A stretch of DNA of 64,000 nucleotides from JAHEEL01 sp942491345 (GCA_942491345.1 CALOAN010000044.1:1-64000), one strand, 5' to 3'. Counted from the stretch's first letter, positions 8,623 through 17,904 are shown. The notes: generated by a model not told the origin, from the letters alone. A program made the numbers and translations.

Positions 8623-9369
8623 CTACACGACGTCGCGTCTCACGGTCGAGACGAGTCCAATGGTTGCTGGGATGCCGGCCCAGAGGACGAGAGCCGCGAG
8701 CGCCACTGCCACGGTCACCTCGCTGCTGACTCCGGAAACGACGTTGGCGAGCGTCGGCGGGATCCAGTTGGCTGCCCCGCCGGCGATCTGCACAACGAGC
8801 GGTGGAGCGATGACCAACATCAGGACGGCGCCGGTGACGGCTCCGCCGGTGTTGCGTACCAGTGCCCCGATGCCGGCGCCGAGCAAGGCCCCGGCGGCAC
8901 CGGCGAATGACGATGCCGCAAGCAGCCGGATCATGTCGCCGGTTGAGACCAGGAATCCGTAGTCGGTGGTGGGCAACACCGCAGCGACCGCTCCTGCTGT
9001 CATTGCCACCCCGGCGAGCCCCAAGACGGCGCCGCCGAGCGCAACGGCGGTGAACTGGGCGAGCTGCGCGCGAAGCCGCCGTGGGGTTGCCAGAAAGACG
9101 TGGACCACGGTTCCGTGTCCGTATCCGCGGGCGACCGCTGTGGCTCCAAACAGCCCGGCGATAATGACCGAGTTCGCCGAGAAGGCGATCAGGGACTGCT
9201 GGTCGAGGGCTGTGGACAGGAATGTCTGCGTCCCGTCTGCGTCGGCCCCCCAGGCGACGACCGCTGCGTTGAGAGCGGCCATCGCACCGAGCACGACGAG
9301 GAAGGCGAGCGGCATTCTGGTGGTTGTGAGTCTGCGGATTTCTGACCGGACGAGTTGGGCGTTCTTCAT
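8623..9369 (-). CDS. ABC transporter permease (ABC-2 type)
   Basis: The 248-residue membrane protein starts at the ATG whose first four bases overlap the stop of the ATPase gene (ATGA, 9366-9369). The N-terminal MKNAQLVRSEIRRLTTTRMPLAFLVVLGAM is the usual cytosolic start plus first helix of ABC-2 permeases. About six hydrophobic segments follow (VIIAGLFGATAVARGYGHG, AVALGGAVLGLAGVAMTAGAV, SSFAGAAGALLGAGIGALV, GAVTGAVLMLVIAPPLVVQIA, VAVALAALVLWAGIPATIGLV). The pattern FGATAVARGYGHGTVVHVFLATPRR matches the loop that contacts the ATPase. Together with the adjacent ATPase it should form an exporter, probably for a lipid, peptide or antibiotic-like substrate. Confidence 0.88.
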   Translation of the reverse strand: MKNAQLVRSEIRRLTTTRMPLAFLVVLGAMAALNAAVVAWGADADGTQTFLSTALDQQSLIAFSANSVIIAGLFGATAVARGYGHGTVVHVFLATPRRLRAQLAQFTAVALGGAVLGLAGVAMTAGAVAAVLPTTDYGFLVSTGDMIRLLAASSFAGAAGALLGAGIGALVRNTGGAVTGAVLMLVIAPPLVVQIAGGAANWIPPTLANVVSGVSSEVTVAVALAALVLWAGIPATIGLVSTVRRDVV

Positions 9370-10355
9370 GAGACGACCTCCTTCTTTCTTGATATCGATG
9401 GGTTGGCGCTGGACGCGTCGCCGGTCCACGCCATGAACATCTCTTCGAGCGAACCCTCGTGCATCGACAGCTCGTGGAGGACGACACCCTCGTGATGTGC
9501 ATGTTCTCCAATGTCCTCTGTCGAGAGGCCTTCAACAACCAACGTGTCGGCGTCCTGGCGCTTGACCACTCCTCCGATGCGTTCGAGACCGATGGCCAAC
9601 TCCTCGGGAGCTGTGGTTCGCACCAGAGCTGTTGGGTTGCGCAGCTCGTTGATCGATCCTGCTGCCACCAGCCGGCCCTCATTGATGACAACGAGATCGT
9701 CGGCGAGCAGTTCGACTTCGCTGAGGAGGTGGCTCGACACGAACACGGTGTCGCCGTTGGCTGCCCGCGCTGCCAGGTTGTCTCGAAGTGTTCGGATGCC
9801 GCGCGGATCGAGGCCGTTGCCGGGTTCGTCGAGAACGAGGACCGGCGGGTCGCCGAGCAGCGCCAACGCCAGCGAGAGCCGTTGCTTCATGCCAAGCGAG
9901 TAGGTGCCGACCCGTCGGTTGGCGGCTTCGGGGCTCAGGTCGACAGAACGCAGCACCTCATCGACCTTTGCAGCGGGGATCCCAGTGGCTTCGGCCTGGA
10001 TGCGAAGATGGTTCCGGCCACTGCGGCCGGGATGGAAGGCGTTGGGTTCCAAGACCACACCCAGAGTTCGGGCCGGATCGGCCAGGTTTCGGTACGGAAT
10101 ACCGCCGATGGTGGCCTGGCCCTTGTCGGCTGACGCCAGACCGAGCAGCATCTTCATTGTGGTGGACTTGCCCGATCCGTTGGGACCGAGGAATCCGGTG
10201 ACCCGACCGGGTTGGACGGTGAAGGTGAGCCCGTCGACCACGGTGGTGTCGCCGTAGCTCTTGGTCAGAGAGTCGATTTCCAGCGTGAGCGATCGATCCT
10301 GAGGCTGCGAGGGCTGAGAGTGGATGCGTTCTACTTCTCGTGTTCGAGTTGCCAT
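9366..10355 (-). CDS. ABC transporter ATP-binding protein
   Basis: From the ATG at 10355, preceded by AGAAAGG, the product is 329 residues. Walker A is GPNGSGKSTTMKMLLGL, the signature is YSLGMKQRLSLALALLG (SLGMKQR variant common in ABC-2 exporters), Walker B is VLVLDEPGNGLDPRG and the switch His lies in VFVSSHLLSEVE. The C-terminal ~90 residues form the extra domain seen in drug/lipid exporter ATPases and end in HEGSLEEMFMAWTGD. Translation is coupled to the permease by the ATGA overlap. The kinase and response regulator genes lie upstream on the same strand, suggesting they control this transporter. Confidence 0.93.
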   Translation of the reverse strand: MATRTREVERIHSQPSQPQDRSLTLEIDSLTKSYGDTTVVDGLTFTVQPGRVTGFLGPNGSGKSTTMKMLLGLASADKGQATIGGIPYRNLADPARTLGVVLEPNAFHPGRSGRNHLRIQAEATGIPAAKVDEVLRSVDLSPEAANRRVGTYSLGMKQRLSLALALLGDPPVLVLDEPGNGLDPRGIRTLRDNLAARAANGDTVFVSSHLLSEVELLADDLVVINEGRLVAAGSINELRNPTALVRTTAPEELAIGLERIGGVVKRQDADTLVVEGLSTEDIGEHAHHEGVVLHELSMHEGSLEEMFMAWTGDASSANPSISRKKEVVS

Positions 10356-10614
10356 TGCCGGCTGCCTTTCTGTGACGGCGGCGGAGCTGCCGCTGCTTGT
10401 GGTCACGTGATCGATGGACACTGGACATGACCAAGGTGTGGTCCTGATCTTCCGGTCGGATGACTGCTTCACTGCCCCTCCTTGGTGCATGCCCACAACG
10501 TACGGAACAGAGGTGTGGCTGTCTTCGGGCAACGGAGGGATTCCCAGCTCCGCCGTTTGGGGGGAAGATTCCCGGCGCCGGCCGTCCCGGTGTCCCCCAA
10601 ACGGGGGAGTCGGA
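10356..10614 (-). promoter_or_regulatory. Leader of the ABC operon with two GGGA/TTCCC palindromes
   Basis: The gap between the response-regulator stop and the ATPase start contains GGGATTCCC (10537-10545) and GGGAA-GA-TTCCC (10562-10573), both reading as inverted repeats, about 26 bp apart, and a TCCCCC-AAAC-GGGGGA hairpin (10593-10608) just after the regulator stop. The paired palindromes are candidates for binding by the adjacent NarL-type regulator; the hairpin could separate the two transcripts. This is inference from position only. Confidence 0.35.
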
Positions 10615-11292
10615 TCAGAACCCGATGTCGCTGTCGCCGGGCTTGACCAGCCCGCTCTCATAGGCGAACGCGACCGCTTGGGCGCGGTTGGTGAGCCCGA
10701 GTTTGGTGAGGATGCTGGAGACGTGTGACTTGACCGTTGCGGCGCCCACGAACAGGTCCTCTGCGATCTCGATGTTGCTCGATCCGGTGGCAACGGCGAC
10801 GAGGACCTCCCGCTCCCGGCTGGTGAGCCGGTCGAGACGAGAAACCACCGATGAGTCGAGGGACGGCGGTGCCGCGAACCGGCTGATCAGCCGTCGTGTC
10901 ACCGATGGCGCCAACAGAGCTCCTCCATCGGCCACGGTGCGAACCGCTGCCACCAGGTCCTCAGGTGAGATGTCCTTGAGGACGAACCCGCTGGCTCCTG
11001 CCCGGAGGGCGTTGTACACGTACTCATCCGGATCAAAGGTGGTGAGGATCAACACCTTCACGGGCCAATCGGCGGAGTCGACGATGGCCTTGGTGGCAGC
11101 GATGCCGTCCATCCCCGGCATGCGGATATCCATCAGGATCACATCTGGGCGATGGGTACGAGCGATCTCGATCGCGGCCGCTCCGTCGCCGGCCTCGGCG
11201 ACGACCTCGATGTCATCTTGAAGACCGAGCATCACGGCGAACCCGCCACGCACCAGAGCCTGATCATCGACGATGGCAACCCTGATGCTCAT
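10615..11292 (-). CDS. NarL/FixJ-family response regulator
   Basis: The 225-residue protein has a receiver domain (IRVAIVDDQALVRGGFAVML, phospho-acceptor Asp55 in VILMDIRMPGMDG, conserved Thr in ILTTFDPDEYVYNALRAGASGFVLKD with the switch Lys) and a C-terminal LuxR-type helix-turn-helix (LTSREREVLVAVATGSSNIEIAEDL, ATVKSHVSSILTKLGLTNRAQAV). It follows the histidine kinase with an ATGA overlap (11289-11292), so the two are made together. It likely activates the ABC exporter genes immediately downstream. Confidence 0.95.
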   Translation of the reverse strand: MSIRVAIVDDQALVRGGFAVMLGLQDDIEVVAEAGDGAAAIEIARTHRPDVILMDIRMPGMDGIAATKAIVDSADWPVKVLILTTFDPDEYVYNALRAGASGFVLKDISPEDLVAAVRTVADGGALLAPSVTRRLISRFAAPPSLDSSVVSRLDRLTSREREVLVAVATGSSNIEIAEDLFVGAATVKSHVSSILTKLGLTNRAQAVAFAYESGLVKPGDSDIGF

Positions 11293-12425
11293 TGGTCTCC
11301 GATCGGCAATCGTGCCAGGACCCGGAAGCCGCCTTCGGGCCGTGGCCCGGCCTCGAAGGTACCGCCCAGCAACATGGCGCGTTCTTTCATTCCCACGATC
11401 CCCTGGCCCGATCCCGGCAGCGTGCTGGTCGCCGTACCCGTGTCTATCACCTCAATGTCGAGGTGACCATCGGTTTCTTCGAGACGCACCTGCACCGCGG
11501 CGTCGACACCGCCGTGCTTGAGCACATTGGTGAGTGCTTCTTGGACAATGCGATACGCAAACAGATCCACCCTGACGGGAAGCTCGGACGGGACATCCAC
11601 GGCCAACGAGATGCTCATCCCGGTCTGTCTGAGTTGATCCACGAGTTCGTGAACCTGGTTCAGGGCCGGCTGTGGACTGAGCTCGCCGGATGCCGTCTCG
11701 GGCCGAAGCACACCGAGAAGATGGCGGAGTTCGTCGAGAGCCCTGCGCCCGGCTTCCTCCACCGCACCAATCGCCTCCTGAGCTCGTTCGGGATCGTCCG
11801 CAACCACGAGTCGGGCGACACCCGCCTGTACGGTCATCACGCTCACGTTGTGTGCAACAACGTCGTGGAGCTCACGTGCAATACCGGCGCGGGCGTCGGC
11901 GATGGCTCGCTGGGCCTCGGTGGCCCGCTTCCATTCGAGATGCTCGGCACGCTCCCGAGCAACAGCCGCGTAGTAGCTACGGATTCGGACCCGACGACCC
12001 ACGTACAAGGAGAGCACGGTCAGGATCAGCCCTGTGACTACCTCAGAGGCCGAGTCGCCATCCGTCACCTGGCCGAAACCGACGACGGCGAGGGCGGCAG
12101 CCAGCGCCGCCAGGCTGATCCTCCACTCCACGACGTACCGACCAACCGCATACAGCGACACCAGGATGAGAAACATCGGATTGCCCGGATAGCCGAGCGC
12201 CATCCAGGCGACCGTCATTGCGAGCGCAACCCCCAACACGGCGAGGGACCGGCTGCGCCGCCAGAACAGAGCGACGCTGCCGATGGCCAGCATGAGAAAC
12301 CCGGCAACGGGGATCTCAGAGATCCCCGCCGCATCCTGGGCAGCGAGGTTCACAACACTGACGCCGAACGACACCGACCGCCACAGCGACGTCCACCCCA
12401 ACCGGCGAAAGATGAAGACGGTCAC
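11289..12425 (-). CDS. Membrane sensor histidine kinase (HisKA_3 type)
   Basis: The 378-residue protein has about six hydrophobic segments within residues 17-143 and no large extracellular loop, as in intramembrane-sensing kinases. A HisKA_3 dimerisation domain follows with the phosphorylated His187 (GIARELHDVVAHNVSVM), then an HATPase domain with RIVQEALTNVLKHGG (N box) and GSGQGIVGMKERAMLLGG (G box). The start is GTG at 12425; no earlier start exists in frame after an upstream TGA. This is the standard partner of the NarL-type regulator. The order kinase, regulator, ATPase, permease resembles envelope-stress or antibiotic-response modules. Confidence 0.92.
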   Translation of the reverse strand: MTVFIFRRLGWTSLWRSVSFGVSVVNLAAQDAAGISEIPVAGFLMLAIGSVALFWRRSRSLAVLGVALAMTVAWMALGYPGNPMFLILVSLYAVGRYVVEWRISLAALAAALAVVGFGQVTDGDSASEVVTGLILTVLSLYVGRRVRIRSYYAAVARERAEHLEWKRATEAQRAIADARAGIARELHDVVAHNVSVMTVQAGVARLVVADDPERAQEAIGAVEEAGRRALDELRHLLGVLRPETASGELSPQPALNQVHELVDQLRQTGMSISLAVDVPSELPVRVDLFAYRIVQEALTNVLKHGGVDAAVQVRLEETDGHLDIEVIDTGTATSTLPGSGQGIVGMKERAMLLGGTFEAGPRPEGGFRVLARLPIGDQ

Positions 12426-12488
12426 CGATCGCCCAGCCGCCGACGCCCGCAGAACTCGTCTCGATATCGCCGCTGTACTGCGGGTCAG

Positions 12489-12671
12489 TCATGGGGCGGC
12501 TTCTCCATCGGTGACACCGAAGGTGTCGGCGCAGCAGGCCGGTTTCCAGCCGAGGTGTTCCAGATTGTGCTGCGGCTTTGCGGTTTGGGCCACCACGTTG
12601 GTGTGGTACTCGGGTCCAGCGACAGAGTCCACGTGCGCCGCCATCTGCAGCGGTGTCGGCGTTGTCGCCAT
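12489..12671 (-). CDS. Small hypothetical protein upstream of the kinase
   Basis: A 60-residue frame starts at the ATG at 12671 behind a good ribosome site (GAGGGGACCGACC-ATG). The product (MATTPTPLQMAAHVDSVAGP ... LGWKPACCADTFGVTDGEAAP) is soluble and has a Cys-Cys pair. It ends 63 bp before the kinase start, on the same strand, and may be its first cistron. No family is recognised. Confidence 0.5.
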   Translation of the reverse strand: MATTPTPLQMAAHVDSVAGPEYHTNVVAQTAKPQHNLEHLGWKPACCADTFGVTDGEAAP

Positions 12672-12773
12672 GGTCGGTCCCCTCACCTGGAATCGACCCG
12701 AGGTTACCGGTGTCGGTGATGCCGAGACGCCTGCCCGAGGGAGGTGTCGCTGCCGGCAAACAGAGGGCCGAAA

Positions 12774-12807
12774 GGCTCCGGCCGGGATTTCACGCCCGGC
12801 CGGAGCC
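12774..12807 (-). terminator. Terminator of the GH16 protein gene
   Basis: GGCTCCGGCCGGG (12774-12786) pairs perfectly with CCCGGCCGGAGCC (12795-12807), a 13-bp stem with an 8-nt loop, 20 bp beyond the stop of the 12827-17134 gene. On the minus strand TTTCGG follows the stem, a weak T tract. Confidence 0.8.
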
Positions 12808-12826
12808 CCGGAAGAGAACGGTCGTC

Positions 12827-15800
12827 CTACGGCACGAACTCGAACGCCCCGACGTCGCATGCCGCGTCCCGCGCGACACCACGCTGGTCCGTCGCCGGGC
12901 ATACCCCCGTATCGGCGGCGTCGATGGCCGGGCTCCCCGCAAGCAACGCGTGGGTGAGCGTCGGCCCACCGTTGTCGGCCAGCGGACCCAGCAACGCATC
13001 CGTGAACGACTGGTCCGTCGTCCCGTTCGGGTTGCACGAACCATCGTTGATCACGTTCGATCCGCCCGACGTGATGGTCGCCGCACCACCACCTTCGATG
13101 GCGCAGGCAAATGCCCCGCCGTTACCTTCCAGCACGTTGTTGGTCAGCGTCGCATTAGCCGGCGCACCGAACGTTGCGACCAGGATGCCGGAGGCAGTGC
13201 CCGCAGGAGCGACGTTGCCGCTGAATGTGGAGTTCGTCACCGTCAGCTCGCCGTCGGTGTGGAAGATGCCGCCACCGTGCCAGACCGTCGAGACGTTGCC
13301 GCTGACCGTGCTGTTGACGATGGTGGCGTTGCCCAGCGACCGCAGACCACCCGCCACATCGCCGGAGACGTTGCCGCTGACCGTGCTGCGGGTGATGTTG
13401 ATCGTGCTCCCGAAGAAGCCGTAGATCCCACCCGCCGGCTGGTTCACGCTGACGTTGTCGGCCACGGTGCTGTCCGTGAGATTGAGTGTGGCGTTCGTCC
13501 CGTTGTAGATCCCACCGCCGCCGAACTCGAAGTTGGGCGGTCCGGCGCTGTTCTCCGTGTTGTCCCGGACCACGACTCGGTCGAGATTCAGCGTTCCGTA
13601 GTTGAGGATGCCCCCGCCTTGCGGTGCGGCGACCCCATCGGCGACCACGAGGTCGTTCAGGGAGGCGGTCGCCCCCGCGGCGATCTGGAACACCCGAGAG
13701 CTGCCGCTCCCGCTGACGATCAGCCCCGGCGTGGCCGAAGCGTCGACTGTCACCGAGCGGTCGACAGTGAGCTGACCCGAGGTCAGCCCGACCGTGCCGC
13801 CCGCCAGGCTCGCGTCGAACGTGATGGTGCCGCCGTCGGCGATGAGGCCCAGCGCCTCACGCAGCGAACCGGCCCCGCTGTCGGCGAGCGTGGTCACGAT
13901 CAGCTCCGTCGCCGGCGGGATCGGTTCGGCTTGCACGAAGTCGAGCCCGAGCGAGCCGGTGGCGTTCCCGTTGGGCGTGGCAAAGCCGTAGCCCCACACC
14001 TCGTTCAACCCAAGGCCGTCGTTCGGCGCACCTGCCGGCTGGTCTGCGCTCCGCGCGAAGTCCGTCAGCGGGATCATCACCTGCTGCCAGCCGACGAAGT
14101 CGTCGGCGAAGGATGTCTCGAACCGCTCTGCGGTATCGGGACCCTGATACACCCGGACGTAGTCGACCAGGTACTGCTGCGGGTAGGTGTTGTTCGGATC
14201 GACGGCGCCACCGAAGTTGCCGCCGATGGCGAAGTTCAGCAGCAGGAAGAACGGCTTCTCGAACACCCACGGGCCGGGCACGTCGGATGGGTCCGCCTGG
14301 TGGTACTGGATATCGTCCACATACCAGGTGATCAGGTTCGGCTCCCATTCCACGGCGAACGTGTGGTAGTCGAGATCGACCCGCTCCCCGAAGTCGTAGA
14401 TGCCGCTGAAGCTGCCGCCACCGCTGTAGCCCGGGCCGTGGATCGTGCCGAAGATCTCATTCGGGATCCGGCTGACATACTCCATGACGTCGATCTCGCC
14501 GGCGCCGGGCCACGGGTTGTAGGTGATATCGGTACCGAGGCTCCAGAACGCCGGCCACAAGCCGTCCCCGCCAGTCGGGACCTGCAGCCTCGACTCGATC
14601 CGCCCGTAGGCGAACTCGGCCCTGTGCTGCGTGAGCAGGCGGGCCGACTCGAACTCGCACGGCCCGTAGTAACACTCACGTCCCGGATCGGCCTCGTCGA
14701 GGGTGATCACGAGGTTGCCGTTGCCGTCGGTCGCCGCATTGGCGGGGTCGTCGGTGTAGTACTGCAACTCCTCATTACCCCAGCCGTTCTTGGCATCGGG
14801 AGTGGTGTCACCGATCTCGTACCCCCAGTTGGCCGGATTCGGCGGCGTCCCGGCGGGTTCGTCGAACTCGTCGCTCCAGACGAGACCCCAGTTGGAGGGG
14901 CCGGGATCCGGCGCTCGGTTGTCCTTGAGGGTGACGGTGATCTCCTCACCGCCGCCGGAGCCGTAGTACCAGAAGGACAGGCTCTCGGTGGCCGTCCAAT
15001 CCTGTCCGATCGGGAAGTCGTGCCGGAACGCAGCATCGGAGCCGCCCCCGGTGATCGGCTGCCCGTCGAACGTGAAGCCGTTGAACGGCACGACGGCCGG
15101 ATCACACGGCAGGTCGCTTTCGTTGAAACGGAAGTGGAACACGAGGTCCGTCAGACCGTCGCGGTTCACGTCCTGTTCGTGCCGCTTGGCCACGCCGGTC
15201 TTCCGATCCACGTGGGTCTCGAACGCCGTTCCCATCGACACCGTCGTGTGATCAACCGTGGTGGCGTCGAAGCCTGGGGTGCTGTACAGCGTGATTGGAA
15301 CGACGCCGTTGCCGTTGTTGCAGACTCGCCCGTTGACGCTGATGTCGACGGCGAGCGGCACCGTGACCGCGAGGACGTTCTCCACGGCGTCCTGGCCCGG
15401 TCGGGCGTCGGGATCACCGCTCTCCGAGCGCACCGCTTCCAGTGCCACCGGTCCCTCGGTGTCCCACAGGAAGGCACCCTGCTCGAAGTCGTCGAGCAGG
15501 TTCGGGTCGAACGGATCGTTGTCTTCGATCAGGGCAGAGCCCTGGAACAAGGCACCACGTTCGACGTCGACCGGGTTGGTGAGCCGGATGACAATCTGCT
15601 CGTTGCCCTCGAACTTCGTGTCGTCGAACGTCTCGATGGAGAACGTCTGCTCGGACACCCCTCCGTTGACGAACGTCAGCGTGCCGCTCACCGGCGTGAA
15701 CTCCTCACCCGGCGTTGCGTATGAGCGCTCGGTGGCGTAGTCGATGCTGACCTGGGCCGGATCGTCCGAACCCATCGGGCGGTTCAACTTGACCGCGACG

Positions 15801-17134
15801 TCCCCCGTCGTCCCCTCCTCGATGAAGGTGTTCTGCTGCGCGAAGTTGACGGTGAGGGCCGGGACTTCGGCGACGCCGTACAGGCTCACCTCGTCGAAGT
15901 AGTACGTCTGCGGACCACCGGTCTCGAGCGTGCCCATCGCATAACCGTGCATCTCGAAGAGGCCGAGGCCATCGTTGGGCGCACCGTTGCCGATCTCCTT
16001 GCGGGTGAAGCTCGCGAACGGGAACTCCAGCAGCTGCCATCCGTCAAAGTCGTCCGCGAAAGCAAGGGTCCAGCGCTCTGCGTCGTCGGTCGTCGAGCCG
16101 GGATTACGGTTGTCGAGGATGTCGATGAACATCTGCGTGCCGGTGTTCGATCCGTACATCCAGACCGAGATGCCCTCGCTGGTCGACCAGTCTTGGGTGA
16201 CCCACTCACCGCCACTCTCGAAGCCGCGGATGAACCCGGCGAATGACGTCACGTCGACGTCCATCTGCAGCACGTGGTTCGGTGTGCCGACCGCCGGGAG
16301 CTCAGGCGCCGGAGGCGCCGCGGGGTTGGAGAGTGCCACCGAGCTGCCCGCGCCGTTGAACGTGCAGAAGCCCAACGGAAGACCGCCGGCAGGACACGGC
16401 GTGCCGGGCGCCACACCGGTCTCGAAGTCATCGATGACGACCTGGTCAAGAGCGAGCGGACCGCCGGAGCTGAACGCGAGGTAGTCGAAGTCGACCTCGA
16501 CGACCGACCCATTGGCGCCCTGCACGCCGCCGATCACGATGACGACCTCATCGAGGTTGCCGTTGAAGGTGCCGTCGCCACCCGTGCCGAGATTGGTCAG
16601 GCTCGACAGCGGCGCACTGACCAGCGTCCACTGATCGTCGAACGCCGACGAGGTGAAGGGGGTGTCGAGACGGACGGAGTCCTCCGATCCGTCGGTCCAG
16701 CCGTTTCCGTCGAGGTCCTCGCGAAGCGTGATCTCGAGCGTGTACGCGTCGACCGTGGCGTCGCTCTGGTTGAGCACCCACACGTTGAACCACGGGTCGG
16801 CCGGCAAGGCAACCTGCGACGTATCTACGAAGTTCCTGAAGAACCCGCCGTAGTAGACCGACGCCGATCCACCGCCGCCCCATCCGGTGCTCAGGTAGTA
16901 CGCGCCTTCATACGGACGATCGTCGAGAGCGCCGCCGGCACCGCCGGCGGCGGTCCCACCGAAGAACGCCCAATCGCTAGCGTCGCCATCGTTGAAGTCG
17001 TCGATGACCGTGCCACCCGCCGGAGGAACCCCCAGCGCCTGTGGTGATACCGCCGGCAAGGCGAGGACGGCTGCCACCATGAGCAGCGCAATCGCCAACA
17101 TTACGGATCGTCTCATACCCGGTGTGAGCGTCAT
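12827..17134 (-). CDS. Secreted multidomain GH16 glucanase with nested domain insertions
   Basis: The 1435-residue product has a signal peptide (MRRSVMLAIALLMVAAVLALPA, cut near residue 35). Two jelly-roll, CIA30/CBM-like domains follow (about 41-225 and 232-420, starting VIDDFNDGD and VIDDFETGV), then a Calx-beta domain (about 424-540, ending ALIEDNDP). A third CBM-like domain starts near 545 (LLDDFEQGAFLW) and is interrupted twice, by a VPITLYSTPGFDATTVD...DVNRDGLTDLVFHF module (about 596-697) and by a complete GH16 domain (about 748-997) with the catalytic motif GEIDVMEYV near 880. The scaffold resumes at about 1002 with FADDFVGWQQVMIPLTDF. Residues 1078-1380 are a Gly/Asn/Thr-rich right-handed beta-helix, and the end (NGGPTLTHALLAGSPAIDAAD) matches choice-of-anchor Q proteins. 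It probably degrades laminarin-type beta-glucans at the cell surface. Confidence 0.9.
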   Translation of the reverse strand: MTLTPGMRRSVMLAIALLMVAAVLALPAVSPQALGVPPAGGTVIDDFNDGDASDWAFFGGTAAGGAGGALDDRPYEGAYYLSTGWGGGGSASVYYGGFFRNFVDTSQVALPADPWFNVWVLNQSDATVDAYTLEITLREDLDGNGWTDGSEDSVRLDTPFTSSAFDDQWTLVSAPLSSLTNLGTGGDGTFNGNLDEVVIVIGGVQGANGSVVEVDFDYLAFSSGGPLALDQVVIDDFETGVAPGTPCPAGGLPLGFCTFNGAGSSVALSNPAAPPAPELPAVGTPNHVLQMDVDVTSFAGFIRGFESGGEWVTQDWSTSEGISVWMYGSNTGTQMFIDILDNRNPGSTTDDAERWTLAFADDFDGWQLLEFPFASFTRKEIGNGAPNDGLGLFEMHGYAMGTLETGGPQTYYFDEVSLYGVAEVPALTVNFAQQNTFIEEGTTGDVAVKLNRPMGSDDPAQVSIDYATERSYATPGEEFTPVSGTLTFVNGGVSEQTFSIETFDDTKFEGNEQIVIRLTNPVDVERGALFQGSALIEDNDPFDPNLLDDFEQGAFLWDTEGPVALEAVRSESGDPDARPGQDAVENVLAVTVPLAVDISVNGRVCNNGNGVVPITLYSTPGFDATTVDHTTVSMGTAFETHVDRKTGVAKRHEQDVNRDGLTDLVFHFRFNESDLPCDPAVVPFNGFTFDGQPITGGGSDAAFRHDFPIGQDWTATESLSFWYYGSGGGEEITVTLKDNRAPDPGPSNWGLVWSDEFDEPAGTPPNPANWGYEIGDTTPDAKNGWGNEELQYYTDDPANAATDGNGNLVITLDEADPGRECYYGPCEFESARLLTQHRAEFAYGRIESRLQVPTGGDGLWPAFWSLGTDITYNPWPGAGEIDVMEYVSRIPNEIFGTIHGPGYSGGGSFSGIYDFGERVDLDYHTFAVEWEPNLITWYVDDIQYHQADPSDVPGPWVFEKPFFLLLNFAIGGNFGGAVDPNNTYPQQYLVDYVRVYQGPDTAERFETSFADDFVGWQQVMIPLTDFARSADQPAGAPNDGLGLNEVWGYGFATPNGNATGSLGLDFVQAEPIPPATELIVTTLADSGAGSLREALGLIADGGTITFDASLAGGTVGLTSGQLTVDRSVTVDASATPGLIVSGSGSSRVFQIAAGATASLNDLVVADGVAAPQGGGILNYGTLNLDRVVVRDNTENSAGPPNFEFGGGGIYNGTNATLNLTDSTVADNVSVNQPAGGIYGFFGSTINITRSTVSGNVSGDVAGGLRSLGNATIVNSTVSGNVSTVWHGGGIFHTDGELTVTNSTFSGNVAPAGTASGILVATFGAPANATLTNNVLEGNGGAFACAIEGGGAATITSGGSNVINDGSCNPNGTTDQSFTDALLGPLADNGGPTLTHALLAGSPAIDAADTGVCPATDQRGVARDAACDVGAFEFVP

Positions 17135-17296
17135 GATCGATTCCCCTCATCACTGCCCGCCCGGGTCGACATCACCTACTTTGACAGATGGCGCGGCGAG
17201 AGTCCAATGGTCCTGCCGCTTCTGGTCGGAAGCGTCGCCAGCTCGGGCCGGAACACGTGGATCGAGAGGCCGTCACTCAACTCGCACCGCTTGCTG

Positions 17297-17482
17297 CTAC
17301 TGCTGATCTGAGCGCGCGGCGGCTCCGACGGAGAGGAACATCAGTCCCGCACCGGCGACAAGGAGCCACATCGGGAACGAATCATCGACAAACAGCAGCA
17401 AACACGCGGCGGCAACAACCATCACGCCGCCGACGATCATCATCGCCACACCCGGCGTTCCGCGATTTGTGTACGAAGCCAT
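17297..17482 (-). CDS. Small membrane protein (two TM helices)
   Basis: From the ATG at 17482, preceded by GGAGGGAGTGGG, the product is 61 residues with two hydrophobic helices (VAMMIVGGVMVVAAACLLLFV and MWLLVAGAGLMFLSVGAA) and a short polar tail. The frame continues upstream, but the strong ribosome site and loss of protein-like composition set this start. It precedes the GH16 gene on the same strand by 163 bp. Function unknown. Confidence 0.6.
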   Translation of the reverse strand: MASYTNRGTPGVAMMIVGGVMVVAAACLLLFVDDSFPMWLLVAGAGLMFLSVGAAARSDQQ

Positions 17483-17544
17483 CCCACTCCCTCCAAGACA
17501 AGGACACCACGCCCGGTTCAATGGTCCCGGTAGCTTCCTCCCCG

Positions 17545-17904
17545 CTACATGAACCGGGCGATACCGGCGACAACCGCTGCAACGCCGATGACACCGAGCA
17601 ACATCTCCCCGGCAACCAGCCATCGGCTCGCACCGTGCCGCCAGTCCACGATCGACGACGCCGCCATCCCAATCGCAGCGAACGCGCCGCCAACGGCCAA
17701 CAACCACGGAGCCCACGTGTCAACGAGATCGCCGGTACTCCACGTACGATTGATCAGCGTCAACGATCCATCTTCAGGTGCAGCGACGATGTAGGCACCG
17801 ATCGCCGCGGCAACCAATCCAAGAATCGCGGCAACCCACGCCACAGCGTGGGCACCGGCATCAACGTGATGGACTCGGGCCGGATGTGTCGATCCAGTAA
17901 CCAC
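17545..17904 (-). CDS. Small membrane protein (three TM helices)
   Basis: The GTG at 17904 sits 5 nt behind AAGGAGG, the best ribosome site in this area. The resulting 119-residue product has hydrophobic helices AVAWVAAILGLVAAAIGAYIV, WLLAVGGAFAAIGMAAS and WLVAGEMLLGVIGVAAVVAGIA, with short loops. Earlier in-frame starts up to 17997 lack a ribosome site. Followed by the 61-residue membrane protein 62 bp downstream, so the two may share a transcript. No family is recognised. Confidence 0.6.
   Translation of the reverse strand: MVTGSTHPARVHHVDAGAHAVAWVAAILGLVAAAIGAYIVAAPEDGSLTLINRTWSTGDLVDTWAPWLLAVGGAFAAIGMAASSIVDWRHGASRWLVAGEMLLGVIGVAAVVAGIARFM

Noticed and set aside
12578..15724. Long plus-strand open frame (over 1000 codons) opposite the GH16 gene
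   Set aside because: Antisense shadow: Arg/Val/Asp-rich, no domains, while the opposite strand has a complete recognised protein and signal peptide.
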